A stretch of DNA of 23,199 nucleotides from Candidatus Lightella neohaematopini (GTDB lineage: Bacteria > Pseudomonadota > Gammaproteobacteria > Enterobacterales > Enterobacteriaceae), in assembly GCA_025728395.1 (NCBI GenBank), contig JAOBJR010000098.1, positions 1 through 23,199 of the forward strand, given 5' to 3'. Made by a program: the position numbers and the translations under genes. The notes beneath the pieces were generated by a model. That model searched no databases and was not told the origin of the DNA. It saw only the letters and a program-made list of their open reading frames with translations. Numbering within the stretch: the first letter of the stretch is position 1; every line of letters begins with the position of its first letter. Of this stretch, positions 8,599-15,808 are shown in pieces.

Positions 8599-8600
8599 AT
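8585..8600. repeat. Small inverted repeat covering the pckA start codon
   Basis: ATTGTA (8585-8590) and TACAAT (8595-8600) form a perfect six-base inverted repeat around TCTA. The right arm contains the first two bases of the pckA ATG. No Shine-Dalgarno sequence is visible upstream, so a hairpin here would shield the only initiation signal. Six A/T-rich base pairs are weak, and chance is a good explanation. Confidence 0.3.
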
Positions 8601-10206
8601 GAATATTAATAATTTAAAAAAAGAAATAAAAAAATACGGTATTAAGAAATTTAAAAAAATACTATATAATTCTAATTTTTCTGTACTTCTTAAAGAAGAA
8701 CAAAATATTAATTATTCTGATTTAAATAAAGTATTAAATACTAATTATGGAGCTATTTCAATAAATACAGTACCATTTACAGGTAGATCACCACTAGATA
8801 AATATATAGTATATGATGATAATACTAAAAATAAAGTTTGGTGGACAGATAATGGTAATAATAAACCAATAAATATCAATACTTGGTGTTTTTTAAAAAA
8901 ATTAGTTATTAATCAACTTAATAATAAAAAAATATTTGTTATAGATTTTTTTTGTGGTACTGATATAAATAATAGATTAAAAATTAGATTTATTACAGAA
9001 ATACCTTGGCAAGCACATTTTGTAAAAAACATGTTTATCATACCAAATAAAAAAGATTTAGAAAAATTTAAACCTAATTTTATTATATTAAATGGATCTA
9101 GATGCAAAAATATAATGTGGAATAAATATAATTTAAATTCAGAAGTATTTATTGCTTTTAATTTTACTGAAAAAATACAAATTATAGGTGGGACTTTATA
9201 TAACGGGGAAATAAAAAAAGGAATATTTTTAATTATGAATTATTTCTTACCCCCCCGTAATGTTTTACCAATGCATTGTGCAGCTAATATGAGTAAAAAT
9301 AATGATGTAACTTTATTTTTTGGTTTATCAGGTACTGGAAAAACCACATTATCTAATGTAAAAAACTATTATTTAATAGGTGATGATGAGCATGGTTGGA
9401 ATGAAAATGGTCATGTGTTTAATTTTGAAGGAGGATGTTATGCTAAAATTATAAACCTAACAAATATTAATAATCCAGAGATATTTTCTGCAATAAAAAA
9501 AAATGCTATATTAGAAAACGTAGTAGTTTTAGATAATGGTTTTGTAGATTTTTCAGATAACAAAAATACAGAAAATACTAGAGTATCCTTTCCAATTAGT
9601 TATATTAGAAGAAAGAATAAATCTGAATTATTTATAAATAATGTTAAAAATATAATATTTTTGACTGCCGATTATTTTAGAGTACTACCATTAGTATCTA
9701 TCCTATCACTAGAACAATCTCAATATTATTTTTTATCAGGTTTTACTACAAAATTATCAAATACAGAATTAAATATAATTAAACCTATCCCAACATTTTC
9801 AGCTTGTTTTTCTGAACCATTTTTACCATTACACCCAATTGTATATACTAAATTACTAACTAATCACTTATTAAAAAATGATATTAATGTATTTTTAGTT
9901 AATACTGGTTGGGATTATTATGGTAATCGCATATCTATAAAAAAAACTAAAATTATAATAAATAATATATTAAATTTTAATATTAACAAAAAATTAATAA
10001 ATATTATACCAATATTTAATTTATCAGTACCTAAATTTTTAGATGGATTAGATCATAATTTATTAGATCCCCGTAATTATTATATAAATAAAGAAGTATG
10101 GAAATATAAAGCAAAAATATTAGCAAAATTATTAAAAAATAATTTTAATAGATTTTTAGATACTAATTTGGGCAAACTAATAATTAAATCTGGACCTGAA
10201 ATTTAA
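8599..10206 (+). CDS. pckA: Phosphoenolpyruvate carboxykinase (ATP)
   Basis: PckA converts oxaloacetate and ATP to phosphoenolpyruvate, CO2 and ADP, the committed gluconeogenic step in enterobacteria. The 535-residue protein (E. coli 540) aligns from its first residues (MNINNLKKEIKKYGI). Active-site features present are Arg63 in TGRSP, Tyr201, Lys206 and Lys207 in the YNGEIKKG segment, His226 in MHCAAN, the P-loop GLSGTGKTT (242-250), GDDEHGW (261-267), FEGGCYAK (276-283) and Arg328 in ENTRVS. Conserved positions that differ include GTWY to GTLY, AFGVLPP to YFRVLPL (359-365) and KLAGTE to KLSNTE. The frame contains a C7 run and an A9 run but stays open. In E. coli, pck also lies between aroK and bioH. 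Its stop is two bases from the convergent bioH stop. Confidence 0.96.
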   Translation: MNINNLKKEIKKYGIKKFKKILYNSNFSVLLKEEQNINYSDLNKVLNTNYGAISINTVPFTGRSPLDKYIVYDDNTKNKVWWTDNGNNKPININTWCFLKKLVINQLNNKKIFVIDFFCGTDINNRLKIRFITEIPWQAHFVKNMFIIPNKKDLEKFKPNFIILNGSRCKNIMWNKYNLNSEVFIAFNFTEKIQIIGGTLYNGEIKKGIFLIMNYFLPPRNVLPMHCAANMSKNNDVTLFFGLSGTGKTTLSNVKNYYLIGDDEHGWNENGHVFNFEGGCYAKIINLTNINNPEIFSAIKKNAILENVVVLDNGFVDFSDNKNTENTRVSFPISYIRRKNKSELFINNVKNIIFLTADYFRVLPLVSILSLEQSQYYFLSGFTTKLSNTELNIIKPIPTFSACFSEPFLPLHPIVYTKLLTNHLLKNDINVFLVNTGWDYYGNRISIKKTKIIINNILNFNINKKLINIIPIFNLSVPKFLDGLDHNLLDPRNYYINKEVWKYKAKILAKLLKNNFNRFLDTNLGKLIIKSGPEI

Positions 10207-10220
10207 TTTTAAATTTTTTT
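10199..10220. terminator. Possible bidirectional terminator between pckA and bioH
   Basis: AAATTTAA (10199-10206) and TTAAATTT (10209-10216) are perfect eight-base arms around TT, followed by a T run to 10220. The pckA TAA ends the left arm, and the bioH stop (TTA on plus) begins the right arm. The position between convergent genes fits a shared terminator, but the stem has only A-T pairs and a two-base loop, so the hairpin would be weak. Confidence 0.3.
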
Positions 10221-10991
10221 ATCTAAATTATTAATAAAATTATATAAGATATTATAAAAATTATTACTTTCTGATATAAATGGCATATGTGCTGAATTTT
10301 TTAATATAAAATTAGTATTTTTTTTATTATTTTTATTTAGGAGTGCTATTTTATATGGTACTATATTATCTAGTTTACCGTATATAGTAACATGTGGTAT
10401 ACTAATACGATTTATTAATTTTCTTAAATCAGTACTTTTTAGTAGCTCTAAACCAAACATTAATGTTTTTATAGATGGTATTCTATCTTTTAAAAAAATA
10501 TTTCTTAAATTAAATTTTTCTTTTTTTGTTAATTTAATATTAATATTTTGTAGATAAATAAATCTTAACATTGTTTTAATATAATTATCATTTAGTTTTT
10601 TAGCAAAACTAATTAATGCTATGTCAGAGACACCAGGCCAATTATAATCTGCACAAAAACACGGTGAAGAGGAAACTAATACTAATCCTTCAAAAATATT
10701 TGGATACATCAAAACCATTTTAGTTGCTATTAATCCACCTAATGACCAACCCACCAGAATTATATTATTAATATTAATATCATTTATGATTACATTCACT
10801 AGTTGATCCAATGTATACAAATCCATCTCTTTACTATAACCATATCCAGGTAAATCAAATAAGTGTACACAAAAATCTTTTTTTAATTTTTTTACTAAAT
10901 TTAGCCAAATTTTTGAATTTATACCCCAACCATGTATCAATATTATATTAATATTACCTGTACCATAAGTTTTCCAATTTAAAAATTGCAT
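10209..10991 (-). CDS. bioH: Pimeloyl-ACP methyl ester carboxylesterase
   Basis: BioH removes the methyl ester from pimeloyl-ACP, ending the detour through fatty acid synthesis that makes the biotin precursor. It is an alpha/beta hydrolase of 260 residues (E. coli 256). The oxyanion segment is IHGWG (19-23) and the nucleophile is Ser83 in GWSLGG. The triad is completed by Asp208 in YGKLDNIVP and His235 in SAHMPFIS. The SSPCF segment (108-112) and the FGLELLKSTDLR segment are shared with E. coli BioH, which supports the specific name over a generic hydrolase. It lies after pckA in E. coli as well. Here it is convergent with pckA (two-base gap) and divergent from rpsJ. Retention implies biotin synthesis, but the other bio genes are not visible. 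Confidence 0.9.
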   Translation of the reverse strand: MQFLNWKTYGTGNINIILIHGWGINSKIWLNLVKKLKKDFCVHLFDLPGYGYSKEMDLYTLDQLVNVIINDININNIILVGWSLGGLIATKMVLMYPNIFEGLVLVSSSPCFCADYNWPGVSDIALISFAKKLNDNYIKTMLRFIYLQNINIKLTKKEKFNLRNIFLKDRIPSIKTLMFGLELLKSTDLRKLINRISIPHVTIYGKLDNIVPYKIALLNKNNKKNTNFILKNSAHMPFISESNNFYNILYNFINNLDKKI

Positions 10992-11259
10992 AATAAATAA
11001 TTAAAAATTTCTTATAGAATAACAATTTTTAATAAGTTTAATGAATCTTAATATTTTGAGATAATAATTTAAATAAATTAAAATTAATTATAAATAAAAT
11101 TCTTTACAATTATTAATATAACCACTATTATTATACAGTTTAATATTTATTATTTGAAATAAATTTTATTATTCTTAACTTTTTTCAAAACTTTATATTA
11201 ATTGTATGTTTATATATTACTTTTAATAATTATATTCGTTAATATAACAAGATTTTACT
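10992..11259. promoter_or_regulatory. bioH / rpsJ divergent intergenic region and S10 leader
   Basis: At 268 bases this is the longest stretch without a gene. It should hold the bioH promoter (minus) and the promoter and leader of the ribosomal protein block (plus). I recognise no gene remnant or tRNA. It is also the junction where the segment in E. coli order meets the inverted S10 block, so it may mark an old rearrangement. The leader from a predicted start near 11138 would be about 120 nucleotides. The only inverted repeat I noticed in it is TTTGAAA (11153-11159) with TTTCAAA (11183-11189), which is too weak to equate with the E. coli L4-responsive hairpins. Confidence 0.45.
11103..11131 (+). 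promoter_or_regulatory. Predicted sigma70-type promoter for the S10 block
   Basis: TTTACA (11103-11108) matches the -35 consensus at five of six positions. TATTAT (11126-11131) matches the -10 at five of six, and the spacer is exactly 17 bases. Transcription would start near 11138, giving a leader of about 120 nucleotides before rpsJ. This is the best promoter-like pair I found in the window, but the A+T content raises the chance of a false match. Confidence 0.5.
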
Positions 11260-11571
11260 ATGAATAATCAAAGAATTAGAATTAAGCTTAAAGCATTTGA
11301 TCATAAGTTAATTGATCAGTCTACTGCAGAAATAGTTGAAACAGCTAAACGTACTGGAGCACAAGTAAGAGGACCAATTCCGTTACCAACAAATAAAGAA
11401 CGTTTTACAATATTAATTTCACCTCATGTTGATAAAGATGCTCGTGATCAATATGAAATTAGAACTCATAAAAGACTAATAGATATTGTTGAACCTACAG
11501 AAAAAACTGTGGATGCTCTTATGAAATTAGATTTAGCTGCTGGGGTAGATGTACAAATTAGTTTAGATTAG
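11260..11571 (+). CDS. rpsJ: 30S ribosomal protein S10
   Basis: S10 is a head protein of the small subunit and, as NusE, part of transcription antitermination complexes. The protein is 103 residues, identical in length to E. coli S10. The segments RIRIKLKAFDHKLID, TGAQVRGPIPLPT and RTHKRLIDI are nearly unchanged from E. coli. It leads the S10 block; the next gene, rplC, starts 51 bases later. Only a weak AAGA stretch precedes the ATG. Its neighbour on the left is bioH instead of the bfr/tufA region found in E. coli. Confidence 0.98.
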   Translation: MNNQRIRIKLKAFDHKLIDQSTAEIVETAKRTGAQVRGPIPLPTNKERFTILISPHVDKDARDQYEIRTHKRLIDIVEPTEKTVDALMKLDLAAGVDVQISLD

Positions 11572-11622
11572 AATAATAATTTATTTTAAATGTTTTATTA
11601 AATTGTTAGAGGTTATAAATTA

Positions 11623-12279
11623 ATGATTGGATTATTAGGATATAAAGTTGGTATGACGCGTATATTTAATAATGATGGTTTATCTATACCTGTCACAGTA
11701 GTAATGATTAAAGATAATTATATAACACAAATTAAAAATAAAAATGTTGATGGTTATGATGCAATTCAGGTTACTACTAGTAATAACAAAAAAAATAAAT
11801 TAAATAAAGCACAACTTGGAATTTTTATTAAAGCTGGTATTAATAATGGTTACAAATTACATGAATTTAGGTTAAAAGATAATACAATAATTAAAAATTT
11901 ACTGATTGGTCAAACAATTAAAATTGATATATTTAATAATATTAAGAAAGTTGATGTAACTAGTATATCAAAAGGTAAAGGTTTTTGTGGAACTATAAAA
12001 CGTTGGAATTTTAGTTCTCAAGATAGTTCTCATGGTAATTCTTTATCTCATAGAGTACCTGGATCAATAGGACAAAATCAGACTCCTGGTAGAGTTTTCA
12101 AAGGAAAAAAAATGGCTGGTCATCTGGGTAATCAAAAAATTACTATTCAAAATATGTTAGTAATGGGTATTGACAATAATAACAAAATATTATTAATTAA
12201 AGGTTCTATACCAGGTTATAGTGGTAGTCAGGTAATAATAAAACCATCTATCAAAATTAAACACAATAATAAAATATAA
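11623..12279 (+). CDS. rplC: 50S ribosomal protein L3
   Basis: L3 is an early-assembly protein of the large subunit whose central loop reaches the peptidyl transferase centre. The protein is 218 residues against 209 in E. coli; part of the extra length is a lysine- and asparagine-rich C-terminal tail after the conserved IIKPS. The loop motif GSIGQNQTPGRVFKGKKMAG (148-167) is intact, including the glutamine that PrmB methylates in E. coli. It starts MIGLLGYKVGMTRIF, like E. coli. An AGAGG Shine-Dalgarno lies about a dozen bases upstream. It is followed by rplD after 12 bases. Confidence 0.98.
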   Translation: MIGLLGYKVGMTRIFNNDGLSIPVTVVMIKDNYITQIKNKNVDGYDAIQVTTSNNKKNKLNKAQLGIFIKAGINNGYKLHEFRLKDNTIIKNLLIGQTIKIDIFNNIKKVDVTSISKGKGFCGTIKRWNFSSQDSSHGNSLSHRVPGSIGQNQTPGRVFKGKKMAGHLGNQKITIQNMLVMGIDNNNKILLIKGSIPGYSGSQVIIKPSIKIKHNNKI

Positions 12280-12291
12280 AAGAGAACTTTT

Positions 12292-12900
12292 ATGAAAGTA
12301 GCATTAAATGATACTAAAGAACATATTGATGTTCTAGATTGTGTTTTTAATTATAAGTTAAATTTAGATCTTATAAATCAATCTTTATCTTATTACATAA
12401 ATAGTATTCATAAAGGTACAAAATCACAAAAAAATAGATCTGAAGTTTCTGGATCTGGAAAAAAACCATGGCGTCAAAAAGGTACTGGAAGAGCTAGAGC
12501 TGGTAGTATAAGAAGTCCAATATGGCGTTCTGGTGGGGTTTCTTTTGCTGCTAATTCAAAAAATTTAGGTATTACTAAAATTAATAAGAAAATGTACAAG
12601 GGAGCAATTAAAAGTATATTATCTGAATTATTAAGAAAGAAAAGATTAATAATTCTTAAAAATTTTGTTATTAATAGCTTTAAAACTAAAGATTTATCTA
12701 AAAAATTAAATTCTATATGTTCTGGTAAAATACTAATTATAGTAAATAAATTAAATAGAAATTTGTTATTATCATCAAGTAATCTAATTAAAGTGGATGC
12801 AATAGAAGTTGTACAAATTAATCCAGTTTCTTTAATGAAAGCTGATAATATTATTATTACTATTGATGCAATAAGAAAAATTGAAGAGAAATATTTATGA
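12292..12900 (+). CDS. rplD: 50S ribosomal protein L4
   Basis: L4 binds 23S rRNA domain I, and its long loop lines the peptide exit tunnel. The 202-residue protein (E. coli 201) has the loop KPWRQKGTGRARAGS (about 61-75) and the IWRSGGVSFA segment intact. In E. coli, L4 represses its own operon through the S10 leader RNA, by both attenuation and translation block. The leader here is shorter and I cannot recognise its hairpins, so whether this control survives is open. An AGAGAA Shine-Dalgarno precedes the ATG. The TGA stop overlaps the rplW ATG as ATGA, indicating coupled translation. Confidence 0.98.
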   Translation: MKVALNDTKEHIDVLDCVFNYKLNLDLINQSLSYYINSIHKGTKSQKNRSEVSGSGKKPWRQKGTGRARAGSIRSPIWRSGGVSFAANSKNLGITKINKKMYKGAIKSILSELLRKKRLIILKNFVINSFKTKDLSKKLNSICSGKILIIVNKLNRNLLLSSSNLIKVDAIEVVQINPVSLMKADNIIITIDAIRKIEEKYL

Positions 12901-13217
12901 TAAATAAAACTAGATTATTTCAACTATTACGTAATCCATATTCATCAGAAAAATCTTCTATTACCACTGAAAAAAATAATACTATAGTATTTGTAGTTTC
13001 TATTAATGCTAATAAATTAGAAATAAAAAACACTATATCTAAATTATTTAATGTGAAGGTAATAAAAGTACGTACTTTAATAATTAAAGGAAAATCAAAA
13101 AAACTTAAAAATAATAGTATTAATTATCGTAGTAACTGGAAAAAATCTTATATTACATTAAGCAATACTAATAAGAGTATTAGTATTATAAATAGTATTA
13201 ATAATTCTAGAGGATAA
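12897..13217 (+). CDS. rplW: 50S ribosomal protein L23
   Basis: L23 sits at the exit of the peptide tunnel and docks trigger factor, SRP and the translocon. The protein is 106 residues (E. coli 100). The N-terminal RLFQLLRNPYSSEKS corresponds to RLLKVLRAPHVSEKA, and RSNWKKSYITL corresponds to the E. coli RRSDWKKAYVTL. The C-terminus is longer and serine/asparagine-rich, as is common under strong A+T bias. It starts inside the rplD stop (ATGA overlap) and ends one base before the rplB ATG, so the three genes are packed without space. Confidence 0.97.
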   Translation: MINKTRLFQLLRNPYSSEKSSITTEKNNTIVFVVSINANKLEIKNTISKLFNVKVIKVRTLIIKGKSKKLKNNSINYRSNWKKSYITLSNTNKSISIINSINNSRG

Positions 13218-13218
13218 A

Positions 13219-14043
13219 ATGGTAATAGTTAAATTTAACCCTACATCTCCAGGTAGACGACATGCTAATAAATTAGTTAACTCTTTGTTGTATAAAGGAA
13301 AATCTTTTAATAAGTTAATTAAAAAAATTAATAATTCTGGTGGTCGTAATAATAATGGTCGTATTACCGTACGACATATTGGTGGTGGTCATAAAAAAAA
13401 ATACCGTGTTATTGATTTTAAAAGAAATAAGGACAATATAATAGCTAAAGTTAAACGTATTGAATATGATCCAAATAGATCTGCAAATATAGCATTAATA
13501 TTATATAATGATGGTGAGTATCGTTATATTTTATGTCCAAAAAATATCAAAATTGGTGATTTAGTAGAATCTGGTAATCATGTACCAATTAAAATTGGTA
13601 ACACTTTACCAATGCGTAATATACCAACTGGATCTATTATCCATAATGTAGAGATGAAATTAAATAAAGGCGGGCAAATAGCTAGATCGGCCGGTTCTTA
13701 TGCTCAAATTATGTCATTTAATAAAAAAAATGTAATTTTAAGATTAAAATCTGGACAACTAAGAATAATAAATTATAATTGTCGTGCTACTTTAGGAATT
13801 GTTGGTAATGAGGAACATATGTTAAAATCATTAGGAAAAGCTGGGGCTAGTCGTTGGAGAAATATTAGACCTACAGTACGTGGAACTGCAATGAATCCCA
13901 TTGATCATCCACATGGTGGTGGTGAAGGTCGTAATTTTGGTAAACATCCAGTTTCTCCTTGGGGAAAATCAACAAAAGGAAAAAAAACTCGTAACAATAA
14001 ACGTACTAATAAATTTGTTATAAACAATTATTATAATAATTAA
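13219..14043 (+). CDS. rplB: 50S ribosomal protein L2
   Basis: L2 is a core large-subunit protein needed for subunit association and the peptidyl transferase region. The protein is 274 residues (E. coli 273). The C-terminal hallmark RGTAMNPIDHPHGGGEG near residues 220-236, including the conserved histidine cluster, is intact, as are GGHKKKYRVIDFKR and SAGSYAQIM. A GAGG Shine-Dalgarno overlaps the end of rplW, and only one base separates the two genes. The tail after KTR is rich in Asn and Lys. It is followed by rpsS after 30 bases. Confidence 0.98.
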   Translation: MVIVKFNPTSPGRRHANKLVNSLLYKGKSFNKLIKKINNSGGRNNNGRITVRHIGGGHKKKYRVIDFKRNKDNIIAKVKRIEYDPNRSANIALILYNDGEYRYILCPKNIKIGDLVESGNHVPIKIGNTLPMRNIPTGSIIHNVEMKLNKGGQIARSAGSYAQIMSFNKKNVILRLKSGQLRIINYNCRATLGIVGNEEHMLKSLGKAGASRWRNIRPTVRGTAMNPIDHPHGGGEGRNFGKHPVSPWGKSTKGKKTRNNKRTNKFVINNYYNN

Positions 14044-14073
14044 CAAGTTAACATTTATAGGAATTTAAGTATT

Positions 14074-14352
14074 ATGCCTCGTTCTTTAAAAAAAGGACCA
14101 TTTATAGATTTTCATTTATTAAAAAAAGTAGAAAAAGCAATACAGAATAATAATAAAATGCCAATTCGTACCTGGTCTCGTAGATCAACTATATTTCCTA
14201 ATATGATTGGTTTAACCATATCAGTACATAATGGTAGACAACATATACCAATTTTTATTGTTGATGATATGGTAGGACATAAATTAGGTGAGTTTGTTCC
14301 AACTAGAACATATAGAGGACATACTGCTGATAAAAAATTAAAAAAGAGATAA
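14074..14352 (+). CDS. rpsS: 30S ribosomal protein S19
   Basis: S19 pairs with S13 in the head of the small subunit, near the A-site tRNA and the inter-subunit bridges. The 92-residue protein has the E. coli length. MPRSLKKGPFIDFHLLKKVE, RTWSRRSTIFP, VHNGRQHIP, HKLGEF and PTRTYRGH are all conserved, so identity is certain. A TAGGAA Shine-Dalgarno lies upstream of the ATG. It ends six bases before rplV. Confidence 0.98.
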   Translation: MPRSLKKGPFIDFHLLKKVEKAIQNNNKMPIRTWSRRSTIFPNMIGLTISVHNGRQHIPIFIVDDMVGHKLGEFVPTRTYRGHTADKKLKKR

Positions 14353-14358
14353 ATATTA

Positions 14359-14721
14359 ATGAGTATAATTTTTGCTAAATATCTTTATGCTAGATCTTCT
14401 TCACAAAAGTTACGTCTAGTAGCAGATTTGATAAAAAATAAAACAGCTATTAATGCTTTAAATATATTAACATTTACTAATAAAAAGTCAGCTAGATTAA
14501 TAAAAAAAACTTTATTATCTGCTATTGCTAACGCAGAATATCGTAATCTTAATAAAAATAATATAATTGTACAACAAGTATTAATTACGTCTGGTCCAAC
14601 CATAAAACGTATTATGCCACGTGCTAAAGGTAAAGTTGATTATATAAAAAAAAGAACTAGTCATATTAAAATTATTTTATCAAATATTAATTCTAGGAAA
14701 AATAATGGGTCAAAAAGTTAA
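14359..14721 (+). CDS. rplV: 50S ribosomal protein L22 with short C-terminal extension
   Basis: L22 contacts all domains of 23S rRNA, and its beta-hairpin lines the exit tunnel. The protein is 120 residues against 110 in E. coli. The conserved part runs from ARSSSQKLRLVADLI through the hairpin tip GPTIKRIMPRAKGK to RTSHIKIILS. The last ten or so residues (NSRKNNGSKS) have no E. coli counterpart and come from reading past the usual end into rpsC, giving a 17-base overlap with that gene. In E. coli the two genes are separated. The tail is basic and probably tolerated at the surface. Position, S19 before and S3 after, is the standard order. Confidence 0.97.
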   Translation: MSIIFAKYLYARSSSQKLRLVADLIKNKTAINALNILTFTNKKSARLIKKTLLSAIANAEYRNLNKNNIIVQQVLITSGPTIKRIMPRAKGKVDYIKKRTSHIKIILSNINSRKNNGSKS

Positions 14722-15352
14722 TCCGAATATTATTAGATTAGGTTTTATTAAATTATGGAATTCTACTTGGTATGCTAATAAAAAAGATTTTGCTAAAAAT
14801 ATAGATAATGATTTTAAAGTTAGACAATTTATATATAAAAAACTATCAAAAGCTTTAGTTTCTCATATAATAATAGAAAGACTAACTAAAAATATTAGAA
14901 TTAACATACATGCGGCTAGACCAGGATTAATAATAGGTAAAAATGGGGAAGATATTGAAAATATTCGTAAATTATTGTCAATTATTACTAGGGTACCAAC
15001 CCAAATTAATATTACCGAAATCCGTATACCTGAATTAAATTCTATATTAGTAGCAAAAAATATTTCTTTACAATTAGAAAAAAGAGTTATGTTTCGTAAA
15101 GTAATTAAAAGATCCATACAAAATGCTATGAAGTTAGGAGCTAAAGGAATAAAAATAGAAATTAGTGGTAGATTAGGTGGTACTGAAATAGCTCGTACTG
15201 AGTGGTATAAAGAAGGACGTATACCTTTACATACTTTACGTGCAGATATTGATTATGCTAATTCAAAAGCATATACTAATTATGGTATTATAGGTGTGAA
15301 AGTGTGGATTTTTAAAGGTGAAATCTTGAATAAGATAATTAAAAAACAATAA
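14705..15352 (+). CDS. rpsC: 30S ribosomal protein S3
   Basis: S3 sits at the mRNA entry tunnel of the small subunit and helps unwind mRNA. The protein is 215 residues, about 18 shorter than E. coli S3 (233), because the variable C-terminal tail is missing. The KH domain is intact, with the GxxG loop in GLIIGKNGEDIE, and the second domain shows KGIKIEISGRLGGTEIART and the RIPLHTLRADIDYA segment. Its ATG lies inside the 3' end of rplV, with TAGG about eight bases upstream as the likely ribosome binding site. Its stop is 45 bases before rplP. Confidence 0.98.
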   Translation: MGQKVNPNIIRLGFIKLWNSTWYANKKDFAKNIDNDFKVRQFIYKKLSKALVSHIIIERLTKNIRINIHAARPGLIIGKNGEDIENIRKLLSIITRVPTQINITEIRIPELNSILVAKNISLQLEKRVMFRKVIKRSIQNAMKLGAKGIKIEISGRLGGTEIARTEWYKEGRIPLHTLRADIDYANSKAYTNYGIIGVKVWIFKGEILNKIIKKQ

Positions 15353-15397
15353 TTATTTCGTTATAAATTAATTAATTTATTAAAAAAGTACTATTAC

Positions 15398-15808
15398 ATG
15401 TTACAACCAAAAAGAACTAAATTTAACAAAATGCATAAAGGACGTAATAAAGGACTTACTTTAAGTTCAAATATTAATTTTGGTTGTTTTGGTATGAAAT
15501 CAATTAGTCATGGACGTATAACAGCTAAACAAATAGAATCAGCTAGAAGAGTTATTACTAAAGTCATGAAAAGACAAGGTAAAATTTGGATAAGAATATT
15601 TCCAGATAAACCAATAACTAAAAAACCATTAGAAGTACGTATGGGTAAAGGTAAAGGTAATGTTGAATATTGGGTTGCTTTAGTAAAGCCAGGAAGAATT
15701 GTTTATGAAATTTCTGGTGTTGCAGAAGAAATAGCTAAAGCAGCTTTTAAATTAGCTACAACAAAATTACCAATTAAAACAATTTTTATAAGTAAAAATA
15801 AAATATGA
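15398..15808 (+). CDS. rplP: 50S ribosomal protein L16
   Basis: L16 binds near the A site of the large subunit and helps position aminoacyl-tRNA. The protein is 136 residues, exactly the E. coli length. MLQPKRTKFNKMHKGRNKG, KQIESARR, IRIFPDKPITKKP and VRMGKGKGNVEYWVA are conserved. The conserved KPLEVRMGKGKG stretch includes the arginine that is hydroxylated in E. coli. The TGA stop overlaps the rpmC ATG as ATGA. The 45-base spacer before it is among the longer ones inside this block but carries no strong Shine-Dalgarno. Confidence 0.98.
   Translation: MLQPKRTKFNKMHKGRNKGLTLSSNINFGCFGMKSISHGRITAKQIESARRVITKVMKRQGKIWIRIFPDKPITKKPLEVRMGKGKGNVEYWVALVKPGRIVYEISGVAEEIAKAAFKLATTKLPIKTIFISKNKI

Noticed and set aside
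10992..11259. tRNA or small RNA gene in the longest spacer
   Set aside because: No cloverleaf, GTTC-type T-loop or G+C-rich stretch is visible; stable RNAs in AT-rich symbionts normally stand out by G+C.
12897..12900. TGA read as tryptophan, as in some reduced symbionts
   Set aside because: TGA ends aroK, rplD and rplP exactly at the family end, and Trp is encoded by TGG elsewhere, so the standard bacterial code applies.
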